From assembly GCA_937965785.1 (NCBI GenBank), contig CALCKT010000019.1, positions 1 through 45,147 on the forward strand: a DNA stretch of 45,147 nt, in the 5' to 3' direction. Below the pieces are notes generated by a model, which did not search any database, was not told where the DNA came from, and saw only the letters and a list, made by a program, of their open reading frames with translations. The number at the start of each line of letters is the position of its first letter. Within the stretch, counting starts at the first letter, position 1. The position numbers were made by a program, and so were the translations under genes. This DNA is from an uncultured Propionibacteriaceae bacterium. GTDB lineage: Bacteria; Actinomycetota; Actinomycetes; Propionibacteriales; Propionibacteriaceae. Of this stretch, positions 1 through 6,818 are shown piece after piece.

Positions 1-860
1 TTGTACTCAGTAGGGCTTTGCAACTGGGGCGGGGAGGTCTGGAAAAGATTGCCGGCGGGCTTCTGGGAGGCGTCATGGTGCTGCCGCTTGGTGAAGACCG
101 CAGGCGTAGCACGGCCAAGAACTTGGCAGAAATACTGTTGAGCCCTGAGGGTGCCGGAGAATCTTCCAGGGAATATGTTGTTTCGCTCTTGCAGATGGCG
201 GATATCGGTATCGTCGATGCCGGTCTCGATGAAGAAGTGCTTCCGCCCGAACTGCTGGAGGTCAAGCGGCATCTGAACTTGGCGCAGCAGAAACTGTTTG
301 ATGCCGGCGACCTCGTCAAGAGCGAAGAGGACTTCCCCGGCTTCTTGGACGATGTGGTGAGAAACCTATGGTTCGAACATCAGGGGGATGGGTCGAGGCC
401 GGGAAGGTTGTCCCTCGAACGCCAGAGCGCAGGAACCGTGGCCTGGCTCGCGCTGGTAATCCCAGCCGTGGTGACCCTTCAGCAGGGAGGCGTGCTGGTT
501 GTCGATGAAATCGATTCAAGTCTTCATCCCCACCTGGTGGAGATGTTGATCGGGTTCTTCGCGGATGAACAGAAGAACCCTCATGGGTCCCAGCTGATCT
601 GTACCACGCACGACTCCTATCTGATCTCCCCGCAGAGCAGCGTGAAGTTGGAGCCGGAGCAGATCTGGCTGACGGAGAAGGGGAACGACGGGGCCAGCGA
701 GCTGTACTCACTTGCTGATTTCCCCCGTCACAAGGGAGCCAATGTGGCGAAACGCTACTTGAGCGGCCGCTATGGCGGGGTTCCCTCGCTGGCACCCAGT
801 TTCCTGGGACGGGTGCTCGACCTTGATGGGGAACCATCCGCGGTTCAGGACGCGGGCTGA
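1..860 (+). CDS. AAA15-type ATP-binding protein, C-terminal part (5' end outside window)
   Basis: The reading frame is open from base 3 and ends at TGA 858-860. The visible part holds the ABC-ATPase signature-like stretch RLSLERQSAGT, a Walker B (GGVLVVDEIDSSLHPHL) and the switch histidine region (CTTHDSYLI), the usual order in the C-terminal half of AAA15/OLD-like ATPases. Walker A is not present, so the N-terminal half is missing. The gene starting at 45072 at the other edge has the N-terminus expected for this family, in a compatible frame. Such ATPases often pair with an effector as abortive-infection systems (AbiL, PARIS); here the TGA overlaps a following ATG at 860, which suggests a once-coupled partner. 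The ATPase call is confident, the defence role inferred. Confidence 0.8.
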   Translation, partial: VLSRALQLGRGGLEKIAGGLLGGVMVLPLGEDRRRSTAKNLAEILLSPEGAGESSREYVVSLLQMADIGIVDAGLDEEVLPPELLEVKRHLNLAQQKLFDAGDLVKSEEDFPGFLDDVVRNLWFEHQGDGSRPGRLSLERQSAGTVAWLALVIPAVVTLQQGGVLVVDEIDSSLHPHLVEMLIGFFADEQKNPHGSQLICTTHDSYLISPQSSVKLEPEQIWLTEKGNDGASELYSLADFPRHKGANVAKRYLSGRYGGVPSLAPSFLGRVLDLDGEPSAVQDAG

Positions 861-1036
861 TGGCTGCCCGGCGCCCCACCCGAGCGAGGGCCCGGTCAGG
901 GGTGCTGCTGCTGGAGGGCGTGGATGATCCACCCACACGCTTCAGCATCGGAATCGGCCGCGTGGTGATTCAGCCGGATGCGGGGTGCACAAGCAGCCAG
1001 GACCGTGGGGAGCTTGTAGTTCTCCAAGCCGGGTAG
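860..1036 (+). pseudogene. Possible truncated partner of the AAA ATPase (RloB/AbiLii-like start only)
   Basis: ATG 860 overlaps the ATPase stop (TGATG). The first 20 or so codons read MAARRPTRARARSG then VLLLEG, resembling the basic N-terminus and first strand (hydrophobic run, then EG) of RloB-family proteins, the usual partners of AAA15 ATPases. From about base 896 the frame runs antisense to the exonuclease gene and stops at 1036 after 58 residues, so anything beyond the first 12-20 codons is probably not native. I read it as a partner gene cut off by a recombination junction near 890-900. The similarity is short and could be chance. Confidence 0.3.
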
Positions 1037-1519
1037 GAGCTGCTGCGCTATCCGGTACGAGCAGTAGAACCGGGCCGGAACGGTCACGGTGCGGAAGTGG
1101 GCATCAAGGGCAGCCCACACCTTCTGGTCGAATGCAGCATTGTGGGCATACACCGGATCACCCGCCACCAGCTGCGCGACCTCGCCAGCCACTTCCGGCC
1201 ACGCGGGAGCATCAACGACATCCCAGCGGGTGATGCCATGGACGTGGGTGTAGAGGAACTCGTCGCGGCCGGTAGGTGGCTTCAGGAGCGTGGTGAACCG
1301 TTCTACGACGGTGCCGTCACGGAATTTCACCACACCGATCTGACACGCCGACGCCCCGTGATTGTTAGCGGTCTCGAAATCAACCGCAGCAAACGACCCA
1401 GACGCGAACAACACCGGATCGGGAACGTAAACACTCCGGCAACCACGCAGATCCCCCCGCCGGCCGGCTCGACCCCGCCCCGACGTCCCGGGAGCATCCT
1501 CCCGGAAGAAGTTCCTCAT
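896..1519 (-). CDS. DnaQ-like 3'-5' exonuclease (DEDDh family)
   Basis: A 207-residue protein with the exonuclease motifs in order: AAVDFETAN (Exo I, Asp and Glu), YAHNAAFD (Exo II) and NHHAADSDAEAC (Exo III, with the His and Asp of the DEDDh type). The first 38 residues before VLFASGSFAAVDF are basic and not part of the fold. The ATG at 1519 is preceded by GAGGGGG, a good ribosome-binding site. Proteins of this size act as proofreading subunits or stand-alone nucleases; plasmid copies are common and their roles mostly unknown. It converges on the ATPase gene and its stop lies 36 bases beyond the ATPase stop. Confidence 0.8.
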   Translation of the reverse strand: MRNFFREDAPGTSGRGRAGRRGDLRGCRSVYVPDPVLFASGSFAAVDFETANNHGASACQIGVVKFRDGTVVERFTTLLKPPTGRDEFLYTHVHGITRWDVVDAPAWPEVAGEVAQLVAGDPVYAHNAAFDQKVWAALDAHFRTVTVPARFYCSYRIAQQLLPGLENYKLPTVLAACAPRIRLNHHAADSDAEACGWIIHALQQQHP

Positions 1520-1637
1520 CCCAACCCCCTCAAAACCAAAACCCCGGCGACATCACTGCTACGAGGAGGGGTCATCCGGGGTGTCCACGGCCAATCATGC
1601 CCGAGAACCCGCACCAACGCAACCCCACCCCCCTTTT

Positions 1638-1666
1638 TTGTCTACTGCTGTACAACTTCGTATAGT
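1638..1666 (+). promoter_or_regulatory. Promoter for the 1744 gene
   Basis: TTGTCT (1638-1643) and TATAGT (1661-1666) are separated by 17 bases, a near-consensus vegetative promoter. The predicted transcript starts near 1673, about 70 bases before the ATG. There is no long dyad here, unlike most other promoters in the window. Confidence 0.6.
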
Positions 1667-1743
1667 AGTGAGTAAATGTTGGTTGTGTAGGTAAAAAGTT
1701 GGGGTTGGGGTTGCGGCCCTTCCCCAGGAGGATTCGGAGGTAC

Positions 1744-2124
1744 ATGATGACCAGCGAAGACGTGCATACCCGGCTGGGCGAGGCTGCCGGCGAGTTCATG
1801 CAGCAGGTCGGTCAGGAGGGCCTCAACGACCTGGAAGCGGCGATCGAGATCATCAACCGCCGCTATACCACCGGACCAGAACCTGAGCGGGATCGAGAGG
1901 CCGCGATCGCGGCCGCCGCGGCCTGCGGTCTCGGCCGCGAGACCCTGACCAGCCTGGCCACCGCTTGGCGGGAAGCCAAAACCCGGGAACGCGAAGCCAT
2001 GGCCGCCCTCGTCGGGGGGGTTGTGTGGGCATCCACACACGACCACCGCCCAGACATCGAGATCGCCCGCACCTCAGGCCTGGCCCGCGAAACCGTCCGC
2101 AAAGCCCTGGGCCGGCACACCTGA
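1744..2124 (+). CDS. Small protein with C-terminal helix-turn-helix
   Basis: A 126-residue protein. The start at 1744 (ATGATG) is chosen because GGAGGT precedes it by a few bases. The N-terminal half is acidic and helical; Ala-rich helices follow; the last 25 residues (IARTSGLARETVRKALGR) form a helix-turn-helix of the kind seen at the ends of resolvases and small regulators. A second HTH-like stretch, GLGRETLTSLATAW, lies at about residues 60-75. It is probably a DNA-binding accessory protein of unknown target. It converges on the gene at 2172-2375. Confidence 0.6.
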   Translation: MMTSEDVHTRLGEAAGEFMQQVGQEGLNDLEAAIEIINRRYTTGPEPERDREAAIAAAAACGLGRETLTSLATAWREAKTREREAMAALVGGVVWASTHDHRPDIEIARTSGLARETVRKALGRHT

Positions 2125-2171
2125 AACAAGGAAAAGCCCCGCCGTGTTGGCGGTGCTGGTGCCGACCAGGG

Positions 2172-2375
2172 CTACCCGCCCGTCTCCTGCTTCAAACGAT
2201 CAATCAACCGACTGATCTCGCTGACAGACATGCCCTCCAACCATGCCTGGACCGTGCCACTGCGCTGCCGCATCGAGGCACCGAGGGCCTTGAAGCTCGC
2301 ATCCATGTAGCGGGTCCCATAGCCCGCTTCGTCGAGCAGGTGCATCGCGTAATTGACCTGTTTCTTGGTGGCCAT
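2172..2375 (-). CDS. Small unknown protein (67 aa) behind a cassette leader
   Basis: The ATG at 2375 lies seven bases after the CAGATAGGA segment shared by several genes in this window. The frame stays open upstream to 2438, but that part lies in the leader and is not used in my reading. The product begins MATKKQVNYAMHLLDEAGYG, then a stretch rich in Met, Ser and Arg, and ends ISRLIDRLKQETGG. The lysine-rich start followed by an ALHLL-type helix recalls small plasmid proteins annotated as DUF3072-like, but I cannot assign a family. The long dyad at 2433-2483 lies upstream. Confidence 0.6.
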   Translation of the reverse strand: MATKKQVNYAMHLLDEAGYGTRYMDASFKALGASMRQRSGTVQAWLEGMSVSEISRLIDRLKQETGG

Positions 2376-2429
2376 GGTGTGTCTCCTATCTGGACGCCCC
2401 GGGAGGAGCTTTCTCCTCCTCGATTCGGG
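2376..2429 (-). promoter_or_regulatory. 5' leader: hairpin plus CAGATAGGA ribosome-binding segment (variant copy)
   Basis: On the minus strand a stem GGAGGAG/CTCCTCC with an AAAG loop (2402-2419) is enclosed by CCCCG/CGGGG, followed by CAGATAGGA (2384-2392) and the ATG at 2375. The layout matches the leaders at 3530, 4985, 42700, 43091 and 44152, but the loop lacks the GGACAAG sequence of those copies. Confidence 0.55.
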
Positions 2430-2432
2430 GTT

Positions 2433-2483
2433 CCACATACCCCTAGTATAGGCGCTATTTGCGCCTATACTAGGGGTATGTGG
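2433..2483. repeat. Perfect 23-base inverted repeat, likely operator
   Basis: Arms at 2433-2455 and 2461-2483 are perfectly complementary around a five-base TATTT centre. It contains TAGGCGC/GCGCCTA, half-sites also seen near the 3118 promoter. It sits where the promoter of the 2172-2375 gene should be (candidate -10 elements TATACT or TATAGG on the minus strand, no good -35). There is no T-run, so a repressor site is more likely than a terminator. Confidence 0.6.
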
Positions 2484-2515
2484 TCACGATTCAATAACAA
2501 TCCTTGGGGTGTTGG

Positions 2516-3118
2516 TTAGATCTCCCGGAGAATCGTGTAGACGGTGCCGTCAGCGACCAGACGGGCGGTGCCGTTCGGTGGCAGTCGATCCGGGGAGGGT
2601 GTGCAGCGCACCGAGGCGGGGGGGTGTCCCAGGAGCCGGGCCGCCCAGGCGCGGGGATTCGGGTGGTCGGTGGTCATCGTGGTCTCGGTTCCGTCGGGTG
2701 CGGTGATGACCCAGGTCCCGGCGACGGGGACGACCTCCACCAGGATGGGTGGGGTGTTGCGGGCCGCCAGGATCAGCGCACGGGCAGCGATCGCCGTGGC
2801 GGTGGGATTTCCGACCGGCACCACTGCTTCCCCGTCCTCGACCGCGGCACGAGCTCCGTCCTCGATGCCGGCCTCGATCTCCCGCAGATCCTCCCGCAGT
2901 GCCGGGGACGGGATTTTCGAGCCCGCCAGCCAGTGCCGGACCGTGTCGCAACGCCGATCCAGCAGCTGGGCGAAATCCTCGACCGAGACGCAGTGCAACG
3001 CCCCCATCCACGCCCGCAACTCAACCGACCCCAGTGGTGCCCCATCACGCCGCTGCGAAGGACCACGTCGCCCATCACGCTCACTAACCCGACGCCCCGA
3101 CCCGCGATCATTCGACAT
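2516..3118 (-). CDS. HTH protein, possible plasmid regulator
   Basis: A 200-residue protein. ATG 3118 follows GGAGGTGTGTC, a clear ribosome-binding site. After a basic N-terminus of about 30 residues comes an XRE/YdiL-like helix-turn-helix (ELRAWMGALHCVSVEDFAQL, then RRCDTVRHWLAGSKIPSPAL), then an Ala-rich middle and a C-terminal domain (residues 115-200) of short strands with no family I know. Its promoter holds an imperfect TAGGC-N9-GCCTA dyad, and related half-sites occur in the dyads at 2433 and in the 3530, 4985 and 42700 promoters, so it is a candidate repressor of that set. That link is inference. Confidence 0.55.
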   Translation of the reverse strand: MSNDRGSGRRVSERDGRRGPSQRRDGAPLGSVELRAWMGALHCVSVEDFAQLLDRRCDTVRHWLAGSKIPSPALREDLREIEAGIEDGARAAVEDGEAVVPVGNPTATAIAARALILAARNTPPILVEVVPVAGTWVITAPDGTETTMTTDHPNPRAWAARLLGHPPASVRCTPSPDRLPPNGTARLVADGTVYTILREI

Positions 3119-3135
3119 GACACACCTCCACCCCC

Positions 3136-3164
3136 ACCATAGGCGCACACTGTGCCTACGTCAA
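3136..3164 (-). promoter_or_regulatory. Promoter with dyad for the HTH gene at 2516-3118
   Basis: On the minus strand TTGACG (3159-3164) and TATGGT (3136-3141) are 17 bases apart. The spacer holds an imperfect dyad, TAGGC-N9-GCCTA (3140-3158), placed as an autoregulatory operator would be. Confidence 0.6.
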
Positions 3165-3443
3165 TGGGGAATCGCTGCCCCGGTCCAGAAGGAAAACATT
3201 CCCCGCCGAACCGGGCGGGGAATGTGCAAGCAGCCACGCTGGGCGTGGGATCCGTGAGGCCAGCGACCCCACTGGTGGCGGTCCGGGACATCGGCATAGG
3301 AGGGAAAGCCTCTGGTGCCCGCCCCCGATGAACATGCCGCAATGACACTTGTCACAGTTAGGATCCCGAACCGCTTGCGAGCAGTGTAACACGCAGTGGG
3401 TCGTGTGATCCAGAACTTCCGGCTGTCTTGCGTTAACCCCGAT
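3165..3443. other. Intergenic stretch with one strong hairpin
   Basis: No credible gene. A perfect 12-base stem (3196-3207 with 3214-3225, loop GAACCG) built on TTCCCCGCC/GGCGGGGAA lies near the left end; it has no T-run. The rest (3226-3430) shows only short broken frames, one with scattered Cys on the minus strand. I see no recognisable remnant. Confidence 0.5.
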
Positions 3444-3529
3444 TTGCCTAGTGCTAGGCAGAACTGTATACTCGTAGACACGAGGGGTTGGGACAAGCAG
3501 AACCCTTCGCTGGCAGATAGGAAACACCA
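3444..3529 (+). promoter_or_regulatory. Cassette promoter, operator and 5' hairpin leader
   Basis: TTGCCT (3444-3449), 17 bases, TATACT (3467-3472). A perfect TGCCTA-N4-TAGGCA operator overlaps the -35 and spacer (3445-3460). Transcription should start near 3479-3480; a nine-pair stem (CGAGGGGTT 3481-3489 with AACCCTTCG 3501-3509, one G-U pair) with loop GGGACAAGCAG begins at once. CAGATAGGA (3514-3522) and the ATG at 3530 follow. Bases 3432-3505 are identical to the reverse complement of 42724-42797. Confidence 0.75.
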
Positions 3530-4201
3530 ATGACTGACACCACTCCCATTCGGTTCCGCCGTCACGGCCGGGTCACACTGCTCCGCGTCGTGGAGCGGCC
3601 CGAGACCTGGACCACCCGGTCCGGGAAGCTGATGACCGTCGCCATCGGCGACAGGGTCATCATGGATTTTGGGGGTGGTATTCGGAGCGTCAAACCCGAC
3701 TCCTTCAACGCCACCCACGTACATGTCGAGGGGAACGTGTACGAACGAATCGGTGAGGTGTGGGCACGACCCGCCCAACCGGGGGAGCGAGTCCTCACCC
3801 AGGAAGGCGAGGACGTCGCAGGAGAGGACCAATGGCTGGTCACCGACGATGACGGCAACTCATGGTTCGTCCCCGAAAACGCTTTCGAGTTCGGCTACCG
3901 CCCCGCCCTCCCTCCCGACCAAGAAGCGGCCGAGGTCCAGGCCCAGGAGTGGGCCGAGGAAACCCTCGCGGGCTTCGGTATCACCCCCGAGGACACCGAA
4001 GCCGACCTGGCGGCGGGCCGCGAGGAGGCCGCCATCACGGCCCTCCTTGAAAAGGAGTTCTCGTGGGTGTGTGCCGCCCTCAGACTTGACGCCTACGACC
4101 TGGCCGCAGAGTGGACCCAGTACCATCCCGGCATCACCGCCGAGGAAGTCGCCGAACTGATCAAGGCAGGGGAGAGCGACCCCCGCACCGCCACCCGCTG
4201 A
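3530..4201 (+). CDS. Unknown acidic accessory protein (223 aa)
   Basis: The start at 3530 is set by the cassette leader and its AGATAGGA site. Residues 1-125 look like a small beta-rich domain (RFRRHGRVTLLRVVERPETW, then TEEGED-like acidic turns, then WLVTDDDGNSWFVP), similar in feel to PGDYG-type proteins. Residues 130-223 are acidic and helical (QEAAEVQAQEWAEETLAGFG and an EEVAELIKAGE end). No catalytic motif is visible. It shares its promoter and leader with the 42452-42700 gene and its expression layout with the other cassette genes, so a role during plasmid establishment or against host defence is possible but unproven. Confidence 0.7.
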   Translation: MTDTTPIRFRRHGRVTLLRVVERPETWTTRSGKLMTVAIGDRVIMDFGGGIRSVKPDSFNATHVHVEGNVYERIGEVWARPAQPGERVLTQEGEDVAGEDQWLVTDDDGNSWFVPENAFEFGYRPALPPDQEAAEVQAQEWAEETLAGFGITPEDTEADLAAGREEAAITALLEKEFSWVCAALRLDAYDLAAEWTQYHPGITAEEVAELIKAGESDPRTATR

Positions 4202-4206
4202 CAACG

Positions 4207-4239
4207 TTCCCCCCGGCCCCTTCTGTGGGGCCGGGGGAA
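4207..4239. terminator. Shared bidirectional terminator-like hairpin
   Basis: An 11-pair GC stem (4210-4220 with 4227-4237) flanked by TT and AA lies between two convergent genes ending at 4201 and 4247, where it can serve both strands. Confidence 0.65.
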
Positions 4240-4246
4240 GGGGTGA

Positions 4247-4696
4247 TCAGCCCGGGGTGAGCAGGCGCGCCCCGGGCAGCTCGCACATCGGGCAGCCATA
4301 CCGCTCGCACAAGCCGCGGACTGCCGCCATGATGACAGCACCCTTCGGCGCCCGCTGAGCGAGGAACCTCATGGCGGCCTCGGCGACCTCACCGTCGTCC
4401 GCGAAGCCGCGAGGGTTGGGTGATTCGACGACCCCGACCTGCCGCAAGGCGAGGCCATAGGTGCAGATGTCTGCGCGGGAGGGGGTCAGCAACTCCCCGT
4501 ACCAAGCGTTCCTCGCCCAGACGACCTGGTAGACGCGATCGTCAACCATGATGGACGCTACTGTGTCGTAACTGCCGAGGGGGTGGCCGCGGCCGGGATC
4601 CCCCGCGAAGAGAGCGGCATACAGCTGTTCGGCCTCCGCGGGAGGTTCGCCCCCGAGGGGGCAGACCCGGTAGTCGGCAATGGTGATGTCGGTCAT
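4247..4696 (-). CDS. Unknown accessory protein (149 aa)
   Basis: ATG 4696 follows CAGATAGGAGACAGAC, the cassette ribosome-binding segment. The protein has a mixed alpha/beta look: MTDITIADYRVCPLGGEPPA, a middle with VYQVVWARNAWYGELL, and a C-terminal CERYGCPMCELPGARL whose three Cys could bind a metal. No known family. It is divergent from the 4985 gene and has its own dyad-controlled promoter. Confidence 0.65.
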   Translation of the reverse strand: MTDITIADYRVCPLGGEPPAEAEQLYAALFAGDPGRGHPLGSYDTVASIMVDDRVYQVVWARNAWYGELLTPSRADICTYGLALRQVGVVESPNPRGFADDGEVAEAAMRFLAQRAPKGAVIMAAVRGLCERYGCPMCELPGARLLTPG

Positions 4697-4776
4697 GTCT
4701 GTCTCCTATCTGAGTGAGGGGTTCTATCCTCGTCCCCGTGCAACTATGCGATACCGCATTCGGTGCGGTATCGCAA
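4697..4776 (-). promoter_or_regulatory. Promoter with 12-base perfect dyad and hairpin leader
   Basis: On the minus strand TTGCGA (4771-4776) and TATCGC (4748-4753) are 17 bases apart. A perfect inverted repeat TGCGATACCGCA/TGCGGTATCGCA (4747-4758, 4764-4775) spans both elements, so a bound dimer would block polymerase. Downstream, GGGG/CCCC can pair around ACGAGGATAGAA near the predicted transcript start, followed by CAGATAGGA and the ATG at 4696. Confidence 0.7.
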
Positions 4777-4900
4777 CAGCAGATGTGAAACAAAACGGCT
4801 GGGGAACGCGACGCCCCGAGGCTGGTCTCCCGTCGCCCCGGAATCACCACTTCCGAGGTCGAAGATCTCATCAAGGCGAAGGAAACCGCCCCCACTCAAT

Positions 4901-4984
4901 TTGCCTATTTCTAGGCAGTGATGTATCATGGCAGGCATGAAGGGTTGGGGCAAGCAGAACCCCTCACTCAGATAGGAGACAGAC
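4901..4984 (+). promoter_or_regulatory. Cassette promoter, operator and 5' hairpin leader
   Basis: TTGCCT (4901-4906), 17 bases, TATCAT (4924-4929), with a TGCCTA-N4-TAGGCA operator (4902-4917) like that at 3445. The predicted start near 4936 is followed at once by a stem TGAAGGGTT/AACCCCTCA (one mismatch) with loop GGGGCAAGCAG, then CAGATAGGA (4969-4977) and the ATG at 4985. The N4 and flanking bases differ from the 3444 copy while the operator arms are kept, which argues for selection on them. Confidence 0.75.
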
Positions 4985-5815
4985 ATGAACACCAGCACCG
5001 CAACTCACGTCCCCTTCAGTGTCCGTGACTCGGCTACCTTGGCGGTAGCCGACCACGAGGGAGGTCGTTTCGAGGCCCTGCTTCAGGGCCTTGAGTTCCT
5101 GCCTGGAGAGGGGCGTAGGTTGGCCGCAGTACTGCGGTCATTCAGCTCGCGGGACAAGCACTACGTAGGTGCAGACCTGTTGCCGGTCGCCGGCCGCGAC
5201 GACCTCCTGGTAGCTCGGTGGGGCTCCGCTTGGGGCTACAGCGGGCGGAGGTCGTGGGAGGTAGAGATCCTGCTCGCAAGGGACGTAACCTCGTATGCCC
5301 TCAACACCGAGGGTGGGTGGGAGGCGGTGGCCTTGAGGGCCACCACGTCCTCGGCGGACGGTCAAGGCGACCACGAGGTCCCGATGCTGGCATCCCATCA
5401 TGGCCAGTACGACGTCCACCTGGGGGTAGGGCGGTGGCAGCAGGGCGCCTTCCTGTTGCAGCAGGCACTGCGCCGCCGTCTGGTAATGGACGGCGCGAAC
5501 GCCCGAGCCGAGTGGCTCGTCGCGAACGGCCACACCGAGGCCGTCGAGTACGGGCCCGGCGGAGAGCCCTGGGAACGCGCTTTCCCCGGGATTCCCGGGG
5601 AAAGCGAGGACTACGGCCCCGGCTACGAAACCCTCGTGGCAGCGGGGGGCGAAGCCCTCGCAGCCGCATACAAACCCGAGGAAACCGCCGATGTTTCCTG
5701 GGTGGGGGTGGCCATCCCTCACACAGGCCCCTACCACGAGACCCTCGTGGCAGGGGGGGATAACCTGCCTGACTGGGAACTGGCACTCCTCACCGAGTTT
5801 GGGGAGCAAGCGTAA
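4985..5815 (+). CDS. Unknown accessory protein, paralogue of the 41621-42358 product
   Basis: 276 residues; the start is set by the cassette leader. It shares segments in order with the 245-residue product of 41621-42358: LAAVLRSF near residue 45, a WxVEILL strand near 90, an ATTSxxG turn near 115-120, and a QALRRRLVMDGANARAEW / QLLRRRLIKDGVAARADW helix. The C-terminal part here carries two copies of a GPxYETLVAxG/GPYHETLVAGG motif (about residues 215 and 255). No known family or catalytic motif. A fragment of a third relative lies near 34403. The function is unknown; the gene pair belongs to the cassette-leader set or its neighbourhood. Confidence 0.7.
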   Translation: MNTSTATHVPFSVRDSATLAVADHEGGRFEALLQGLEFLPGEGRRLAAVLRSFSSRDKHYVGADLLPVAGRDDLLVARWGSAWGYSGRRSWEVEILLARDVTSYALNTEGGWEAVALRATTSSADGQGDHEVPMLASHHGQYDVHLGVGRWQQGAFLLQQALRRRLVMDGANARAEWLVANGHTEAVEYGPGGEPWERAFPGIPGESEDYGPGYETLVAAGGEALAAAYKPEETADVSWVGVAIPHTGPYHETLVAGGDNLPDWELALLTEFGEQA

Positions 5816-5833
5816 GGGAAGAAGTGTGCGATG

Positions 5834-5864
5834 CCCCTGTCAGCTCCTGCGTAGCTGACAGGGG
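5834..5864 (+). terminator. Terminator-like hairpin after the 4985 gene
   Basis: A perfect 12-base stem, CCCCTGTCAGCT (5834-5845) with AGCTGACAGGGG (5853-5864), begins 19 bases past the stop at 5815. It lacks a T-run. The remaining bases to 6106 show no gene. Confidence 0.6.
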
Positions 5865-6106
5865 CCGGGGCGTGGGAAGAAACGCCTGGTCTAGCAGGTC
5901 CCGCCCTGGCGGGGGAGCCCACGTCCACCGCCCGTCTAGACCCGGACGGCCTGCCCCAGGGAGCGTCACCAACAATAGCTACCCCGACAGACAGGCCGCA
6001 GCATGAAACACGAGAGGAGCAGCTGGCGGGTGTCCAGGTCAGGTTCTATTGAGACGCGCGGCGGCAGCCGGAGCTGTCGCTTACTACCCAAGCAAGGAGG
6101 CGGGCT

Positions 6107-6787
6107 GTGATCGGATTGGTGTGGCGCGCGAAACGCCTCGGGCTCGGATGCTCCCCCGCAGAGCTGGCCGCCTATCTGAGACATCTACACGGGCTCGATG
6201 TTTCCCCGAGGGATGTTCGGGCCTGGGAATCCGATGATGTTGATCCGCCTGAGGTGTTGGGCGAGGTTCTCGCGGAGCTCGCCGAGCTACGAGACACACA
6301 GGCGCGGTCGTGGGTGGTTGCACACGAGACCATCCGGATTCCTGCCGACCGGCAGCACCTACCCACAGGATGGTGGTGGGCTGCTGTCGCCCGGGCCCTG
6401 GAGGTATGCGACGTCGACGTCGTCGAAGAAACCCCAGCTCCAGAAACCATGAAGACCAAGACGCCCCGGTCGCGTTTGCTGGATGCGACAGACATTGAGC
6501 AGGCCCAGCAGTACCGGGCCGCCGGCATGTCCTGGCGGGCGATCGCCGCGGAGCTCGACGTCAGCGAGCACACAGTCCGTAAGGCTTTGGGGCCTGACGG
6601 ACGTCGCCGCGGCCCGAAGAACGTAGTCTCCCTGGAAGCCGTTCTCCGGCTACACGAGCAGGGACTGTCCCAGGAGCGGATCGCGAGACAGCTTCACTGC
6701 TCGAAACAAGCAGTGAAGAACCGACTCGCCGAAGCAGGCCGCGCGTCCTGGGGACGCAAACCCCCCCAATGGACACAACCGAGTTGA
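6107..6787 (+). CDS. Multi-HTH DNA-binding protein
   Basis: 226 residues from GTG 6107, preceded by AAGGAGG. Residues 1-50 resemble a YdiL/DUF1870-type N-terminus (RLGLGCSPAELAAYLRHL, then VSPRDVRAWES). Residues 125-165 carry a recombinase-type HTH (AGMSWRAIAAELDVSEHTVR) and residues 178-212 another (QGLSQERIARQLHCSKQAVK). Three HTH units and no enzymatic domain suggest a regulator or a protein binding repeated DNA sites. Its target is not evident. Confidence 0.7.
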   Translation: MIGLVWRAKRLGLGCSPAELAAYLRHLHGLDVSPRDVRAWESDDVDPPEVLGEVLAELAELRDTQARSWVVAHETIRIPADRQHLPTGWWWAAVARALEVCDVDVVEETPAPETMKTKTPRSRLLDATDIEQAQQYRAAGMSWRAIAAELDVSEHTVRKALGPDGRRRGPKNVVSLEAVLRLHEQGLSQERIARQLHCSKQAVKNRLAEAGRASWGRKPPQWTQPS

Positions 6788-6818
6788 CACATTCCGAACA
6801 CGAGGCTTCAGGAGGGTC

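Noticed and set aside
1652..1664. ACAACTTCGTATA resembles one arm of loxP
   Set aside because: Only one arm, no spacer or second arm, and no tyrosine recombinase in the window; it coincides with a -10 element.
3196..3225. TTCCCCGCC/GGCGGGGAA hairpin as a solitary CRISPR repeat
   Set aside because: No neighbouring copy, and it lacks the TCATCCCCAC half shared by the units at 43461-43660.
3156..3530. Minus-strand frame with several Cys
   Set aside because: It reads through the 3444 promoter and leader backwards and has no ribosome-binding site.
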